Assembly (NCBI GenBank): GCA_036495525.1
Contig: DASXMR010000033.1
Span: 1 to 64,000, forward strand
Length of the DNA: 64,000 nucleotides
Reading direction: 5' to 3'
Source of the DNA: DASXMR01 sp036495525
Lineage (GTDB): Bacteria; Actinomycetota; Actinomycetes; Streptosporangiales; Streptosporangiaceae
Below, piece after piece: positions 44,238 to 54,486 of the stretch; position 1 is the stretch's first letter; every line of letters starts with the position of its first letter. The position numbers and the translations under genes were made by a program. Under the pieces are notes generated by a model. That model ran no database searches, was not told the origin of the DNA, and saw only the letters and a list, made by a program, of their open reading frames with translations.

Positions 44238-45509
44238 GCCAGCCTGGGTACCGGCGGGCCCTGGCTGCGACGGGTCGAATAGCCCGGCGAGCAGGCTGAC
44301 CAGCGCGCGGTCATCAGCTGCTGCCGCGGCCCGCAGCGCGAGCGTGGGCTGGTGCACCAGCCTGTGCACCGTCCTGAGCAGCATCCGCTCCGCGGCAGCC
44401 CTGGCCTCGGCCGGCAGCTCCTGGCCGGCCCGCGCCAGCTCCTGGCGCGCGATCTCCTCCGCCCCGCTGCGCAGCCGGCGTACCGCCGTAGTCGCTGGCA
44501 GGCTGGCCAGCCAGCGCAGGTAGCGTCGCAGCTCAGCCTCGATGATCTGCTCTGTGACGGCCAGGTCACCGGCGAGGTCAGCTGAGTCGCCCGTGCCAAG
44601 CGCGCGAAGATCGGCGAGGTCGAGCAGCCGGATGCCGGGCATTCCCCTGACCGCCGGGTCGACATTGCGCGGCATCGACAGGTCGACAAGCGTCAGCGGC
44701 CCGGCTCCGGCAGGCCGGGCCGACCGCAGCAGGCTGGCGTCGACCAGCGGGTGCGGGGCGGCGGTCGCCAGGAACGCGATGTCGGCCGTTGCCAGGCACC
44801 CGGCCAGGTCGGCCACATCAGCGAGGCTGGCTCCGGCGGCAGTGAACCGGTCAGCGCGCCGCCGCGTGCGGTTGCACACGGTCACCGCTGCGTGCTGCTC
44901 GATGGCACGCGTCACCACCACCGACGCGACCTCGCCGGCGCCCACCACCAGCAGCCGCTGCCCCGCCAGCGTGCCGCCGCTCGACGCGGTGACCGCGTCG
45001 ACAGCCACGCTCGCGACGGACCGGGTCGCCGCCGTGATGGAGGTGGCCTTCTGCCGCTTGCGTGAGGCGCTGATCGCGGCGTCCATCAGCCGGTCGAGCG
45101 CGGCATCGCCGCCGCTTGCGGCCCGGCTGAGGTCGGCGGCGGAGCGGACCTGCCCGGCGATCTCCGCCTCGCCCAGCACGAACGATTCCAGGCCGCTGGC
45201 CACCCGCAGCAGGTGCCGGGCAGCCGCCTCGCCGTGATAAACCCTGGCCACCGCGCGCAGCTCCCGGCGGGGCACGCCCCGGTCCACGGCCAGCGCCGCC
45301 AGCAGCGCCGCATCGTCCGGGTCGCCAGGCCAGGCCGCGTAGACCTCGGTGCGCTGGCAGGTCGACAGCAGGGCGACGGCGCGCGCTCCGCAGCTGCTGC
45401 GCAGCGGACCCAGCCGACCGGCGACCTCATCACCCGGATAGGAAAGCCGCTCAAGCAGGTCAAGCGGCGCGTGACAGGCGGTGACCGACAGGCAGCTGAG
45501 TCCGGTCAC
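44103..45509 (-). CDS. hemA: Glutamyl-tRNA reductase
   Basis: Catalyses the first committed step of C5-pathway tetrapyrrole synthesis, reducing glutamyl-tRNA to glutamate-1-semialdehyde. The catalytic Cys is C51 in LLSTCQRTEVY; GLESFVLGEAEIAGQV, RLLVVGAGEVASVV (NADPH site) and VDLSMPRNVDP are all typical. The 468 residues include a tail of about 45 Gln/Pro-rich residues that overlaps the convergent HTH gene by 135 bases. It is the last gene of the Ccm operon, its GTG overlapping the ccmI stop by 4 bases, so heme supply is coupled to cytochrome maturation. Other hem genes are absent from the window. Confidence 0.93.
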   Translation of the reverse strand: MTGLSCLSVTACHAPLDLLERLSYPGDEVAGRLGPLRSSCGARAVALLSTCQRTEVYAAWPGDPDDAALLAALAVDRGVPRRELRAVARVYHGEAAARHLLRVASGLESFVLGEAEIAGQVRSAADLSRAASGGDAALDRLMDAAISASRKRQKATSITAATRSVASVAVDAVTASSGGTLAGQRLLVVGAGEVASVVVTRAIEQHAAVTVCNRTRRRADRFTAAGASLADVADLAGCLATADIAFLATAAPHPLVDASLLRSARPAGAGPLTLVDLSMPRNVDPAVRGMPGIRLLDLADLRALGTGDSADLAGDLAVTEQIIEAELRRYLRWLASLPATTAVRRLRSGAEEIARQELARAGQELPAEARAAAERMLLRTVHRLVHQPTLALRAAAAADDRALVSLLAGLFDPSQPGPAGTQAGSGAGEPDAAGRQRHPPLDPQRAQLGAADQAGHEGCVHPAYQLTV

Positions 45510-46621
45510 TTGGCCGCCTGACTCCTGGCCAGCGCCAGCAGGGTCACCGCGGCGGTGCGGTGCGAGCCGAACGGCGCGACGGTCAGGTAGGCGTTCAGGT
45601 CGTGCTCGGCCGCCTTGGGCTTGCGCAGGCCCATCAGGTCGATCAGGCCGCGCACGTACAGCGCCTCGGCGTACTTCGGGTCGGCCTGGAGCACCCGGTC
45701 GACCATGGCCTTGCCCTCCGCTGTCTGGCCGATCTCGAAGGCGAGCAGCGCCATGTTGGTGTTCGCCTCAGGATTGGCAGGGTCGAGCCGCAGCACGGCC
45801 AGGTACTCCACCGCGGCCTGCTGGCCGGCCCCGGCGCTGGCCATGGCGTTGGCCAGGTTGAGGTGCGCGTCGACGCTCTTCGGGTTCTGCTTGACCTGGT
45901 TCTCGGCCGCGGCTACTGCGGCGAGCTGCGCGGCGGTCGGCCCGTTCTTTCCCGACTGCGTGCCGCCGGCGGCAGCACCTCCCGCTGCGGTGCTACCGGA
46001 CGGCGCCGGCGCAGTACCGCCTGGCTGGCCGCCTAGGACGTTCACGCCGGGGGCGGAGTTTCCGGTGATCGTCTGGCCGGGAGTCCGGCCGGAGACGGCG
46101 CCGACCAGCAGGACCGTGACGGCGGCCGCGCTGCCGGCCAGCGCCACCAGCAGCACCGTGCGGCGGCGCCACCGGCCTGAAGTGCGGCCATCGCGGCGCT
46201 CAGCCACGGCGGCCGCGGCGGCGGCTTCGGTCCCGGATCCGGCCGCCGCCGTCCCTGATCCGGCCGCCGCAGGCCGATCGGCCTTCGTGGGCGGTGACTT
46301 CGGGTCCGCGGCCTTGGAGTCCGCGGCCTTCGAGTCAGCGGCCTTCGGGTCAGCAGCCTGCTGGTCTGCGGCCCTGGCGTGCAGCAGGCTCGCCGCCTCC
46401 CGCTCGACCGGGCCGCGCAGCCGGTCGAAATCGGCCCTGGTCAGCTTGCCCGCCTCGAGGTCATCGTCGAGATCACGGAGCTGGCGCAGCAGCGCACGGC
46501 GGCGTGACTCGTCTGCGTTGTGCGCGCGCACGTGCAGCCGACCGCCCGTGATCGAGAACGGGCCCAGGATCAGCACCCCGACCGCGAAGGTCAGCACAGC
46601 GCTGATGATCAGGATGGTCAT
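45506..46621 (-). CDS. ccmI: CcmI-like TPR protein of cytochrome c maturation
   Basis: A 371-residue membrane protein that should bind apocytochrome c for delivery to the CcmF/H ligase. A first helix (3-23), a CcmI-type cytoplasmic helical loop (RRRALLRQLRDLDDDLEAGKLTRADFDRLR), a second helix (about 153-175) and a periplasm-side TPR region (about 230-350: AHLNLANAMASAGAGQQAAVEYLAVLRLDPANPEA) match the family. The loop carries four AADxK repeats (about 85-107). It overlaps ccmH and hemA by 4 bases on either side. Confidence 0.85.
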   Translation of the reverse strand: MTILIISAVLTFAVGVLILGPFSITGGRLHVRAHNADESRRRALLRQLRDLDDDLEAGKLTRADFDRLRGPVEREAASLLHARAADQQAADPKAADSKAADSKAADPKSPPTKADRPAAAGSGTAAAGSGTEAAAAAAVAERRDGRTSGRWRRRTVLLVALAGSAAAVTVLLVGAVSGRTPGQTITGNSAPGVNVLGGQPGGTAPAPSGSTAAGGAAAGGTQSGKNGPTAAQLAAVAAAENQVKQNPKSVDAHLNLANAMASAGAGQQAAVEYLAVLRLDPANPEANTNMALLAFEIGQTAEGKAMVDRVLQADPKYAEALYVRGLIDLMGLRKPKAAEHDLNAYLTVAPFGSHRTAAVTLLALARSQAAK

Positions 46622-47148
46622 CCGGGTTCCTCCTCGCGCAGCCGGGCCACGGCCTTGGCCAGAGCGCGTCGCTCCGACGCGGACACCGGCGGCGACGAGT
46701 CACTTTCCAGCTGATCGGGCCCTGGCGCGCGCAGCCAGCGGCGGAGCAGCGTGAACGCGGCGATCAGGCCGGCGATCAGCACGATGGCGGGCAGGAAGTA
46801 CGCCGCGCCAGCCAGCCCGTGCCGCGGCGGTGACATGAGCACGGTGTCGCCGTAGGCGGCGACGAAGCCGGCCCGGATCTGGCTGGCCGACTGACCCGCG
46901 TTCAGCTTCTGCGCGATTTCCTGGCGCATCTGCTGGGCAAGCGGAGCGGGCGAGTCGGCGACCGACAGGTCCTTGCAGATCGGGCAGTGCAGGCCGGCCG
47001 CGATCTGCTGCACCTGCTGCGCCCTGGTGGCTGGCGGCTGGCCGCGCACGGCCACCACGGCGAGCGTGCCTGCTCCGGCCGCGAGCGCGATCAGCACCAG
47101 CAGGGCCGGCAGCGTGACGCGTATTCGACGCACCGTCCGGGCGGTCAT
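46618..47148 (-). CDS. ccmH: CcmH thiol-reductase of cytochrome c maturation
   Basis: A 176-residue membrane protein of the CcmH/CycL/NrfF family. After an N-terminal helix it has the family motif LHCPICKDLSVADSPAPLAQQMRQEI (LRCxxCQ variant; C55 and C58), then a second helix (about 112-136). It reduces apocytochrome CxxCH cysteines together with CcmG. It overlaps ccmG by 1 base and ccmI by 4. Confidence 0.93.
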   Translation of the reverse strand: MTARTVRRIRVTLPALLVLIALAAGAGTLAVVAVRGQPPATRAQQVQQIAAGLHCPICKDLSVADSPAPLAQQMRQEIAQKLNAGQSASQIRAGFVAAYGDTVLMSPPRHGLAGAAYFLPAIVLIAGLIAAFTLLRRWLRAPGPDQLESDSSPPVSASERRALAKAVARLREEEPG

Positions 47149-47692
47149 CAGGTGCTCTTCTGCAGCAGCGAGTTGATCTGGTTCGCCACGCTGCCCGCGC
47201 TGATCGGCCCGATGACGTGGTCAACGATCCGGCCGGCCTGGTTCACCACGAAGGTCTCGGGCACGCCGCGCAGACCGTAGACCAGCGCCGTCCGCGAGGC
47301 GGCGTCCTCGACGACCGGGTAGGACACGCCGGCGCTGTTGACGTAGCTGCGGGCGTCGCCCGCTGTGTCCTCGAAGTCGACGCCGAGTACCACCACCCCG
47401 GAGTCCTGGAACTTCTGCCAGGTCTGGTTCAGGGCAGCTTGCTCGTCCTGGCACTGCGCGCACCAGGACGCCCAGAAATTGATGACGACGATCTGACCGC
47501 GCAGCTTGGACAGCGTCAGCTTGCCGCCGGTCAGCTGGGGCAGGGTGAAGTTTGGCGCAGCGCGGCCGATCAGCGGGGACGCGATCACCGATGGGTCCCT
47601 GCCAAGCCCGGTCGACAGCAGCCCGACGATGACGGCGACGACCGCCACCACGCTGCCAAGCAGCAGCGCGCGGCGCCGGGTGAGCCGCGCCC

Positions 47693-47696
<4 letters not shown>
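47148..47696 (-). CDS. ccmG: CcmG/DsbE thioredoxin-like protein
   Basis: A 182-residue membrane-anchored thioredoxin with signal anchor (about 10-29) and active site WCAQC (C79, C82). GVPETFVVNQAGRIV carries the cis-Pro region. It supplies reducing equivalents to CcmH on the outside of the membrane. GTG start overlapping the ccmF stop as GTGA. Confidence 0.92.
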
Positions 47697-49692
<1,996 letters not shown>

Positions 49693-49693
<1 letters not shown>

Positions 49694-50202
49694 CAGCCGC
49701 TGCCCTTCAGGTTGGCGAAGTGCGGTGGGGCCTCGCCGGGCTTCGGCGGAGCGTAGTTGCCGTTGTGCTGAACGAGCAGCGTGTTGGCGTGGAAGATGCC
49801 GTCCGTGCCCAGGTCGCCTTCGAGCACGACGCCCTGGCCCGCCCGGAACAGCTGCGGCACCGAGCCGATGTCGGATACCCGCATCCGCTCCTTGCTGTCG
49901 GAAACGACGAAGGTCAGCGCGATCGGGCCCTGGTGCACGGAGCCGGGCACGACGTAGCCGCCGAGCCGGACCTGCTGCCCGACCTGCGCCTTGTGGTGCA
50001 GCACGATGTCGGTCGGGGTGAGGTAGTAGACGAAGTTGCCGCCGAGTCCCCGCACCGCGATGAAGCTGACCGCGGCGACGACGACCAGCAAGCAGCCGAT
50101 GATCCTGGCCCGCGGCCCGCGCAGCCAGCTGCGACGGCCGGCTCCGCCGGCTGCGGGCGAATCTGCCCAGGTGTCCGGGTGGTGCAGGAGGTCATGACTC
50201 AC
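49693..50202 (-). CDS. ccmE: CcmE heme chaperone
   Basis: A 169-residue protein with an N-terminal helix (about 34-52) and an OB-fold periplasmic domain. The heme-attachment site is H146-N-G-N-Y150 (VQHNGNYAPP), the HxxxY form found in proteobacteria rather than the CxxxY form reported in some archaea and Gram-positives. Heme is bound covalently and passed to CcmF. It overlaps ccmD by 4 bases. Confidence 0.93.
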
Positions 50203-50351
50203 GGGCGGCGCCGCCCTTCGCGAGCACGCTGGGAAAGGGCGTCGATAAAGCGCCGCGCCTTGCGTGCCCGGCGGGCCAGGTAATACCGGTAGCCGGCCAG
50301 CCCGGCCAGCGTCAGCGAGTAGCCCGTCGCGACGTATCCGACATCACGCAT
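50199..50351 (-). CDS. ccmD: CcmD-like small membrane protein
   Basis: A 50-residue protein with a single helix (YVATGYSLTLAGLAGYRYYLA) and a strongly basic C-terminus (RRARKARRF...RAREGRRRP), the layout of CcmD, which stabilises the CcmABC/CcmE complex. It overlaps ccmC by 8 bases and ccmE by 4. Assigned by position, size and topology. Confidence 0.8.
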   Translation of the reverse strand: MRDVGYVATGYSLTLAGLAGYRYYLARRARKARRFIDALSQRAREGRRRP

Positions 50352-51120
50352 GGCTGTCACTCCCCACCGAAGCTGGTACCTCGGCGGTTCCGATCCGGCG
50401 GGCCCGCGGCGCCGACACCGCCGAGACGGTGCCGGTGCTGCGGTCCTCAAGCCGCCCGACACGCAGGCGCACGGCCATCAGGTAGCCGTAGGCCACCGAG
50501 AAAGTGACAAACGCGAACATCAGCGTCGCCAGCATGCTGGCGGCGATGGTGGGTGAGCCGAGCCGCAGCACCGTAGCTCCCTGGTGCAGCGACCGCCACC
50601 AGACGACCGAGTAGTGCACGATCGGCACGTCGATGTAGCCGATCACGCCGATCACCGCCGACCACCTGGCCCGGCGGGCCGGGCTGTCGGCGACCTTACG
50701 CAATGACAAATAGCCGATGTAGACGAGCAGCAGCACCGCGGTCGTTGTGAGCCGCGGGTCCCATGTCCACCAGGTACCCCATACCGGGCGCCCCCACAGC
50801 GAACCGAGCACGAGCGTGAGCACGCAGAACAGGACGCCGATCTCCGCCGACGCCGCCGCCACGCGATCCCACTGCATGCGCCCGGTCTTGAGGTAGGCGG
50901 CGCTGGCGAGGAAGGTCACGCCGAACGCCAGGAACATCACCCACGCTGCCGGGACGTGCACGTAGAGCAGCCGCGCGACGTCACCCTGGACCGCGTCCGG
51001 GGGGACGACGAACAGGCCGACAGCCGTCGTCACGACGAGTCCGGCCAGCGTCGCGATGCCCATAACGCGCTGCGCCCGGTAACTCCCAACCACGGTGAGC
51101 GCCCGGTACAGGAACCTCAT
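50344..51120 (-). CDS. ccmC: CcmC heme exporter/handling protein
   Basis: A 258-residue membrane protein with six helices and the WWD domain WGTWWTWDPRL (114-124), flanked by conserved His residues in YVHVPAAW and IVHYSVVWWRSLHQG. It loads heme onto CcmE. The ATG at 51120 has GGAGCG upstream. Lies 29 bp after the diheme cytochrome gene, the only non-overlapping join in this operon. Confidence 0.94.
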   Translation of the reverse strand: MRFLYRALTVVGSYRAQRVMGIATLAGLVVTTAVGLFVVPPDAVQGDVARLLYVHVPAAWVMFLAFGVTFLASAAYLKTGRMQWDRVAAASAEIGVLFCVLTLVLGSLWGRPVWGTWWTWDPRLTTTAVLLLVYIGYLSLRKVADSPARRARWSAVIGVIGYIDVPIVHYSVVWWRSLHQGATVLRLGSPTIAASMLATLMFAFVTFSVAYGYLMAVRLRVGRLEDRSTGTVSAVSAPRARRIGTAEVPASVGSDSHA

Positions 51121-51149
51121 GGAACCGCTCCGATCTCCCTTTTGTACTG

Positions 51150-52562
51150 CTAGATGGACAGCAGGTACTCCACCAGGTCGTGCTCCTGAGTGCGGTTCAG
51201 GTGCAGGTGGAACACCTTGTTGTAGTGCCGGACCACCGACAGCAGGGTCGGGAAGCGGCCGTCGTGGTAGAAGCCGCCCTTCGTGTGCGTCCACAACCCA
51301 GCCAGCGGGGTGATCCGGTACATGTGCGTTGGCGACCGGTTGGCCTCGAAATTGCCGATGCCGATCTGCTTGCCGGTGACCAGGTTCTCGCCGGGCCGGG
51401 TGAAGATCGGCGGCACGTGACAGCTCGAGCACTCGGCCGGGCCCATGAACAGCTTCTTGCCTGCCGCCGCGGCGGCCGCGTTGAAGGAGCCCTTCGGCGG
51501 CTTCGGCGCCCGCAGCGACAGCTCATACGCCTGCAGCCCTGGCAGCTTCGGCGTGACCAGGTCGTGCTTGACGGTCACGTTGGCGAAGCCGTTGGCGGCT
51601 GCGAGCGGGAACTGCTTGGCGTTGTTCAGCCGCGGGTCGAAGAAGTCGCCCTTGCCGTGCATCTCTAGCACCGCGACGAAGGCGTTCCAGTACGGAATCG
51701 AGCCCCACCCGGTGTAGGTGTGCAGGTTGACGCCCGCCAGTCCGAAGGCCGGCGGAATCAGCGCAGCACCTGAGCTGCCGTTGGGGTTGAACGCCTTGCC
51801 GTCCAGGGCCAGTTCAGCATCGAACTTGCCCGGCCCCCACGAGGCCAGCACCTTCTGGACCGTCGCCACGTCGGTGTGCAACTCGGTGGCGATGGGCTGC
51901 AGGTTGGGCGACAGGCCGATGACCGCGCCTACGTTCAGGTCGCGGTTGGCCCAGCCGTCCAGCCGGTGGCCGATACCGGGTGCGAAGGAGTTGTCGACCG
52001 TCGAGTGGCACAGCGCGCACTCGATGCCGACCGAGTTCAGGTCACCGTTGCTGTCGAAGAACCCCTTGACGCCGACCACCGCGTTGAGCTTGAGCAGGGC
52101 CAGTGTGGTCTTCGGGTCGTTCAGGTTGACCGTCCCGTTCTTGATCCCCTGCTGCACCGACGCCGGGAGCTTGGTGACGTCCACCTTCAGGCCGGCCGCA
52201 AGCGCCGCCTTCGGGCTGAGACCGGGGCCGACGCCACCGTTCGCCTTTCCGGCGATCGCCTGATTCAGGTGCAGCATGCCGCCCCAGAACGCCTGATCGC
52301 CGAACGTGTCAAAGCGGAATGTCTGCTTGCCCTGGGCGATCAGCTGGGCGCCGGCGTTTGGCTTGCCGGCGGCCACGCCGCCGGTCCTCGCGCTGGCACT
52401 GGCACCAACCACACCTGTCAGCACCATCGCGACAAGCGCACCGACAGCACTGAAAGTGAGGGCAACCGTCCATTTACCCCGCTTTGACGCCGTCCACGGC
52501 GGTCGCCAGCCGGGCAATCGCCGCCCGTCTGGTTCGGAGCTGGAGCCTGACGAAGGCACCAT
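51150..52562 (-). CDS. Diheme c-type cytochrome (CCP/MauG-like)
   Basis: A 470-residue exported protein: basic N-terminus, one hydrophobic segment (about 31-54) ending in an ASA-type cleavage site, and two CxxCH heme sites, CALCH (182-186) and CSSCH (about 378-382). Near the C-terminus is GGFYHDGRFPTLLSVVRHY, the conserved region of diheme peroxidases/MauG. Overall similarity to known peroxidases is limited, so peroxidase, donor or oxidase roles are all possible. It begins the ccmC-hemA operon and is the obvious substrate of the Ccm proteins. Confidence 0.85.
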   Translation of the reverse strand: MVPSSGSSSEPDGRRLPGWRPPWTASKRGKWTVALTFSAVGALVAMVLTGVVGASASARTGGVAAGKPNAGAQLIAQGKQTFRFDTFGDQAFWGGMLHLNQAIAGKANGGVGPGLSPKAALAAGLKVDVTKLPASVQQGIKNGTVNLNDPKTTLALLKLNAVVGVKGFFDSNGDLNSVGIECALCHSTVDNSFAPGIGHRLDGWANRDLNVGAVIGLSPNLQPIATELHTDVATVQKVLASWGPGKFDAELALDGKAFNPNGSSGAALIPPAFGLAGVNLHTYTGWGSIPYWNAFVAVLEMHGKGDFFDPRLNNAKQFPLAAANGFANVTVKHDLVTPKLPGLQAYELSLRAPKPPKGSFNAAAAAAGKKLFMGPAECSSCHVPPIFTRPGENLVTGKQIGIGNFEANRSPTHMYRITPLAGLWTHTKGGFYHDGRFPTLLSVVRHYNKVFHLHLNRTQEHDLVEYLLSI

Positions 52563-52572
52563 AAGCCTCACC

Positions 52573-52606
52573 TGTTTTCTATCGACAACGATTATTGCCG
52601 TTAGAA
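52573..52606 (-). promoter_or_regulatory. 34-bp conserved element upstream of the diheme cytochrome
   Basis: Read on the minus strand, it contains TCTAACG, AAT, TCGTT and ATAGAA in fixed spacing, matching the ccmA element at 24 of 34 positions. AACG and CGTT form an inverted pair; ATAGAA could be a -10 region. It ends 11 bp before the ATG, so transcription from it would give a very short leader. Confidence 0.65.
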
Positions 52607-52658
52607 GCATGGTTCCTCGCACCAGGTGATGTCAATGGGCCTGGCCGAGTCGGCCCCT

Positions 52659-53330
52659 TCAGTCCTCCAGCAGGTGACCGAACACCAGGTAGCCAGCCGC
52701 CAGATACGCGGCGTCGAACGCCACGAGCAGGCTCAGCCAGCCGCTGACTCCCGCGGTGGTGCCCTGCGTCAGCAGCTGAGTTGCCTTGGTCGCCGAGATG
52801 ATCACCGGGCTGACCAGCGGCAGGATCAGGACGGGCAGGGCGGCCTGGCGGGTGCGGATGCGAACCGCCAGCAAGCCGAGCAGGCTGCCAAGAATGCTCA
52901 GCCCGGCGATGCCCAGAGCAGCGGTGAGCAGCAGCAGCACGGGCGCGGCGCCGACCGGCAGCCCGAACAGCAAGATCACGATGCCCGTCGTCACGAGCAT
53001 GAGCACCATGAGCTCGGCGAACGCGGCGATCGCCTTGCCCACGAATACCGCGCCCTTGTCCGCCGGCGAGAGCAGCAGGCCCTCAAGGGCGCCGTTAGCC
53101 GCCTCGTGCTGATAAGAGCGGTGGCACAGCTCGACGGAAGCGAACAGCGCCGCGAGCCACAGCAGCCCGGGAGCCACCTGCGTGAGCAGCAGCCGGCTAG
53201 GCCCGAGCGCGAAGCCAAAGGCCAGCAGCATGGTGGCCGCGAACGGGAGCACCGTGCTGATGGCCGACCGGCTGCGCGCCTCAGTGCGCAGGTCCTTGGC
53301 CGCGATCGCGCGGGCGACCTGCATGCTCAT
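52659..53330 (-). CDS. ccmB: CcmB heme exporter permease
   Basis: A 223-residue permease with six helices, the membrane subunit of the CcmAB complex whose ATP hydrolysis releases holo-CcmE from CcmC. The start (AIAAKDLRTEARSR) and mid-region (SYQHEAANGALEGLLLSPADKGAVFVGK) are diagnostic of CcmB. It overlaps the ccmA stop by 4 bases. Confidence 0.92.
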   Translation of the reverse strand: MSMQVARAIAAKDLRTEARSRSAISTVLPFAATMLLAFGFALGPSRLLLTQVAPGLLWLAALFASVELCHRSYQHEAANGALEGLLLSPADKGAVFVGKAIAAFAELMVLMLVTTGIVILLFGLPVGAAPVLLLLTAALGIAGLSILGSLLGLLAVRIRTRQAALPVLILPLVSPVIISATKATQLLTQGTTAGVSGWLSLLVAFDAAYLAAGYLVFGHLLED

Positions 53331-54079
53331 GACCGCGCCCCCGCCGAGGCGGCCGCCGACTTGGCCGCCTCCGGCTGCGCCACGGCCGGCTGGGCGGCCG
53401 TCGGCTGCGCCATGGTCGGCTGAGCCGGCGCCGCGGCAGCGACAATCCGGCCGCCGTCCATCATCACGTCGCGGTCGACGAGGTGCGCAGGCGGTGCCTC
53501 GTGGCTGGCGACGACCACGGTCTGACCGCCCGCCCTGGCGCCGGCCAGCAGCTCGTCGACCACCACCCGGGCATCGGCGTCCAGCGCCGCGTACGGCTCG
53601 TCGAGCAGGATCAGCGCCGGGGCGCGCATCAGGCAGCGGGCGAGCGTCATCCGCTGCCGCATGCCCTGGGAGAAGTTGCCCACCTTCACGCCGGCGACCT
53701 CATCCAGCCCGACTCGCTCCAGCGCTGGCTCGGCCAGCCGCGCGTCGATGCCGTACAAGGTCGCGGTGAAGCGCAGGTTCTCGGCCGCGGTGAGGTCGGA
53801 GTACAGCCGCGTCTCGTGGCTCAGCAGATCGCATCTGGCGCGGATCTCACTCCGCTGCTTCTGCAGGTCGAAGCCGAAGACGCTGCCGCCGCCGAAAGTC
53901 GGGGAGATGGCGGTGGCGATGAGCCGCAGCAGCGTGGTCTTGCCCGACCCGTTCCAGCCGCGCAGCCAGACCGTCTCGGCTTCAGCCACCTCGAAGCTGA
54001 CCTGGCTGACTGCCGCCATGCCGTCGAAAAGCCGGGTGACCCGGCTCAGCTGAACGGCCGCCCGCCTGGCCGTCGTCAC
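53327..54079 (-). CDS. ccmA: CcmA ABC-transporter ATPase
   Basis: ATPase subunit of CcmAB. Walker A GWNGSGKTT (41-49, preceded by RGWN as in CcmA), signature NFSQGMRQRMTLARCL and Walker B LILLDEPYAALD are present. The last 40 residues are Ala/Pro/Gln-rich with an AQPTxAQP repeat. The GTG at 54079 (250 residues) is chosen; the open frame upstream is Arg-rich and crosses the putative promoter element. Confidence 0.9.
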   Translation of the reverse strand: MTTARRAAVQLSRVTRLFDGMAAVSQVSFEVAEAETVWLRGWNGSGKTTLLRLIATAISPTFGGGSVFGFDLQKQRSEIRARCDLLSHETRLYSDLTAAENLRFTATLYGIDARLAEPALERVGLDEVAGVKVGNFSQGMRQRMTLARCLMRAPALILLDEPYAALDADARVVVDELLAGARAGGQTVVVASHEAPPAHLVDRDVMMDGGRIVAAAAPAQPTMAQPTAAQPAVAQPEAAKSAAASAGARS

Positions 54080-54486
54080 CGGCGCGCCCCGGGCGCGAGA
54101 TGTCCGATCAAGGCGGCCACCTTGGGTTCTATTGCGAACGAGGATTAACGTTAGAGAACGTAGCCCCGCCGGTTCCGCCGGGTCAAGCCCCCAGCCCTGG
54201 CGCGCCGCCCGGACAGCGGCACGCGGCCGCCGTGTCAGCGCGGGGCCAGCGCGACGCGCCCGGCGGCGGTGCGGGCACCACCGGGCACCTGGCACACTGA
54301 CGCGGTGGCGTGTTAGCCAGGACCCTCGCGGGAGACTCCTGGCTGGCAGCGCAGCACAGGCAGCGCAGGACGGTCATCGGTCGCGGCTGAGCACCGTGGT
54401 GATGAGCGCGGGAGCGAGCGGGTGCGAGCGCGGCGGCGAGCCGTGACTGGCCGTCTCGCCCGGAGGATGGGGATGAAGGGCATGGC
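54080..54486. other. 407-bp divergent intergenic region
   Basis: Between ccmA and menA. Contains the conserved 34-bp element (54123-54156) in a locally AT-rich stretch with the palindrome TAACGTTA; the rest is GC-rich without a convincing gene. Confidence 0.6.
54123..54156 (-). promoter_or_regulatory. 34-bp conserved element upstream of ccmA
   Basis: Minus-strand element with the same TCTAACG, AAT, TCGTT and ATAGAA blocks and spacing as at 52573-52606. It ends 44 bp before the ccmA GTG, a normal promoter distance. Candidate shared promoter or operator of the two Ccm transcription units. Confidence 0.65.
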
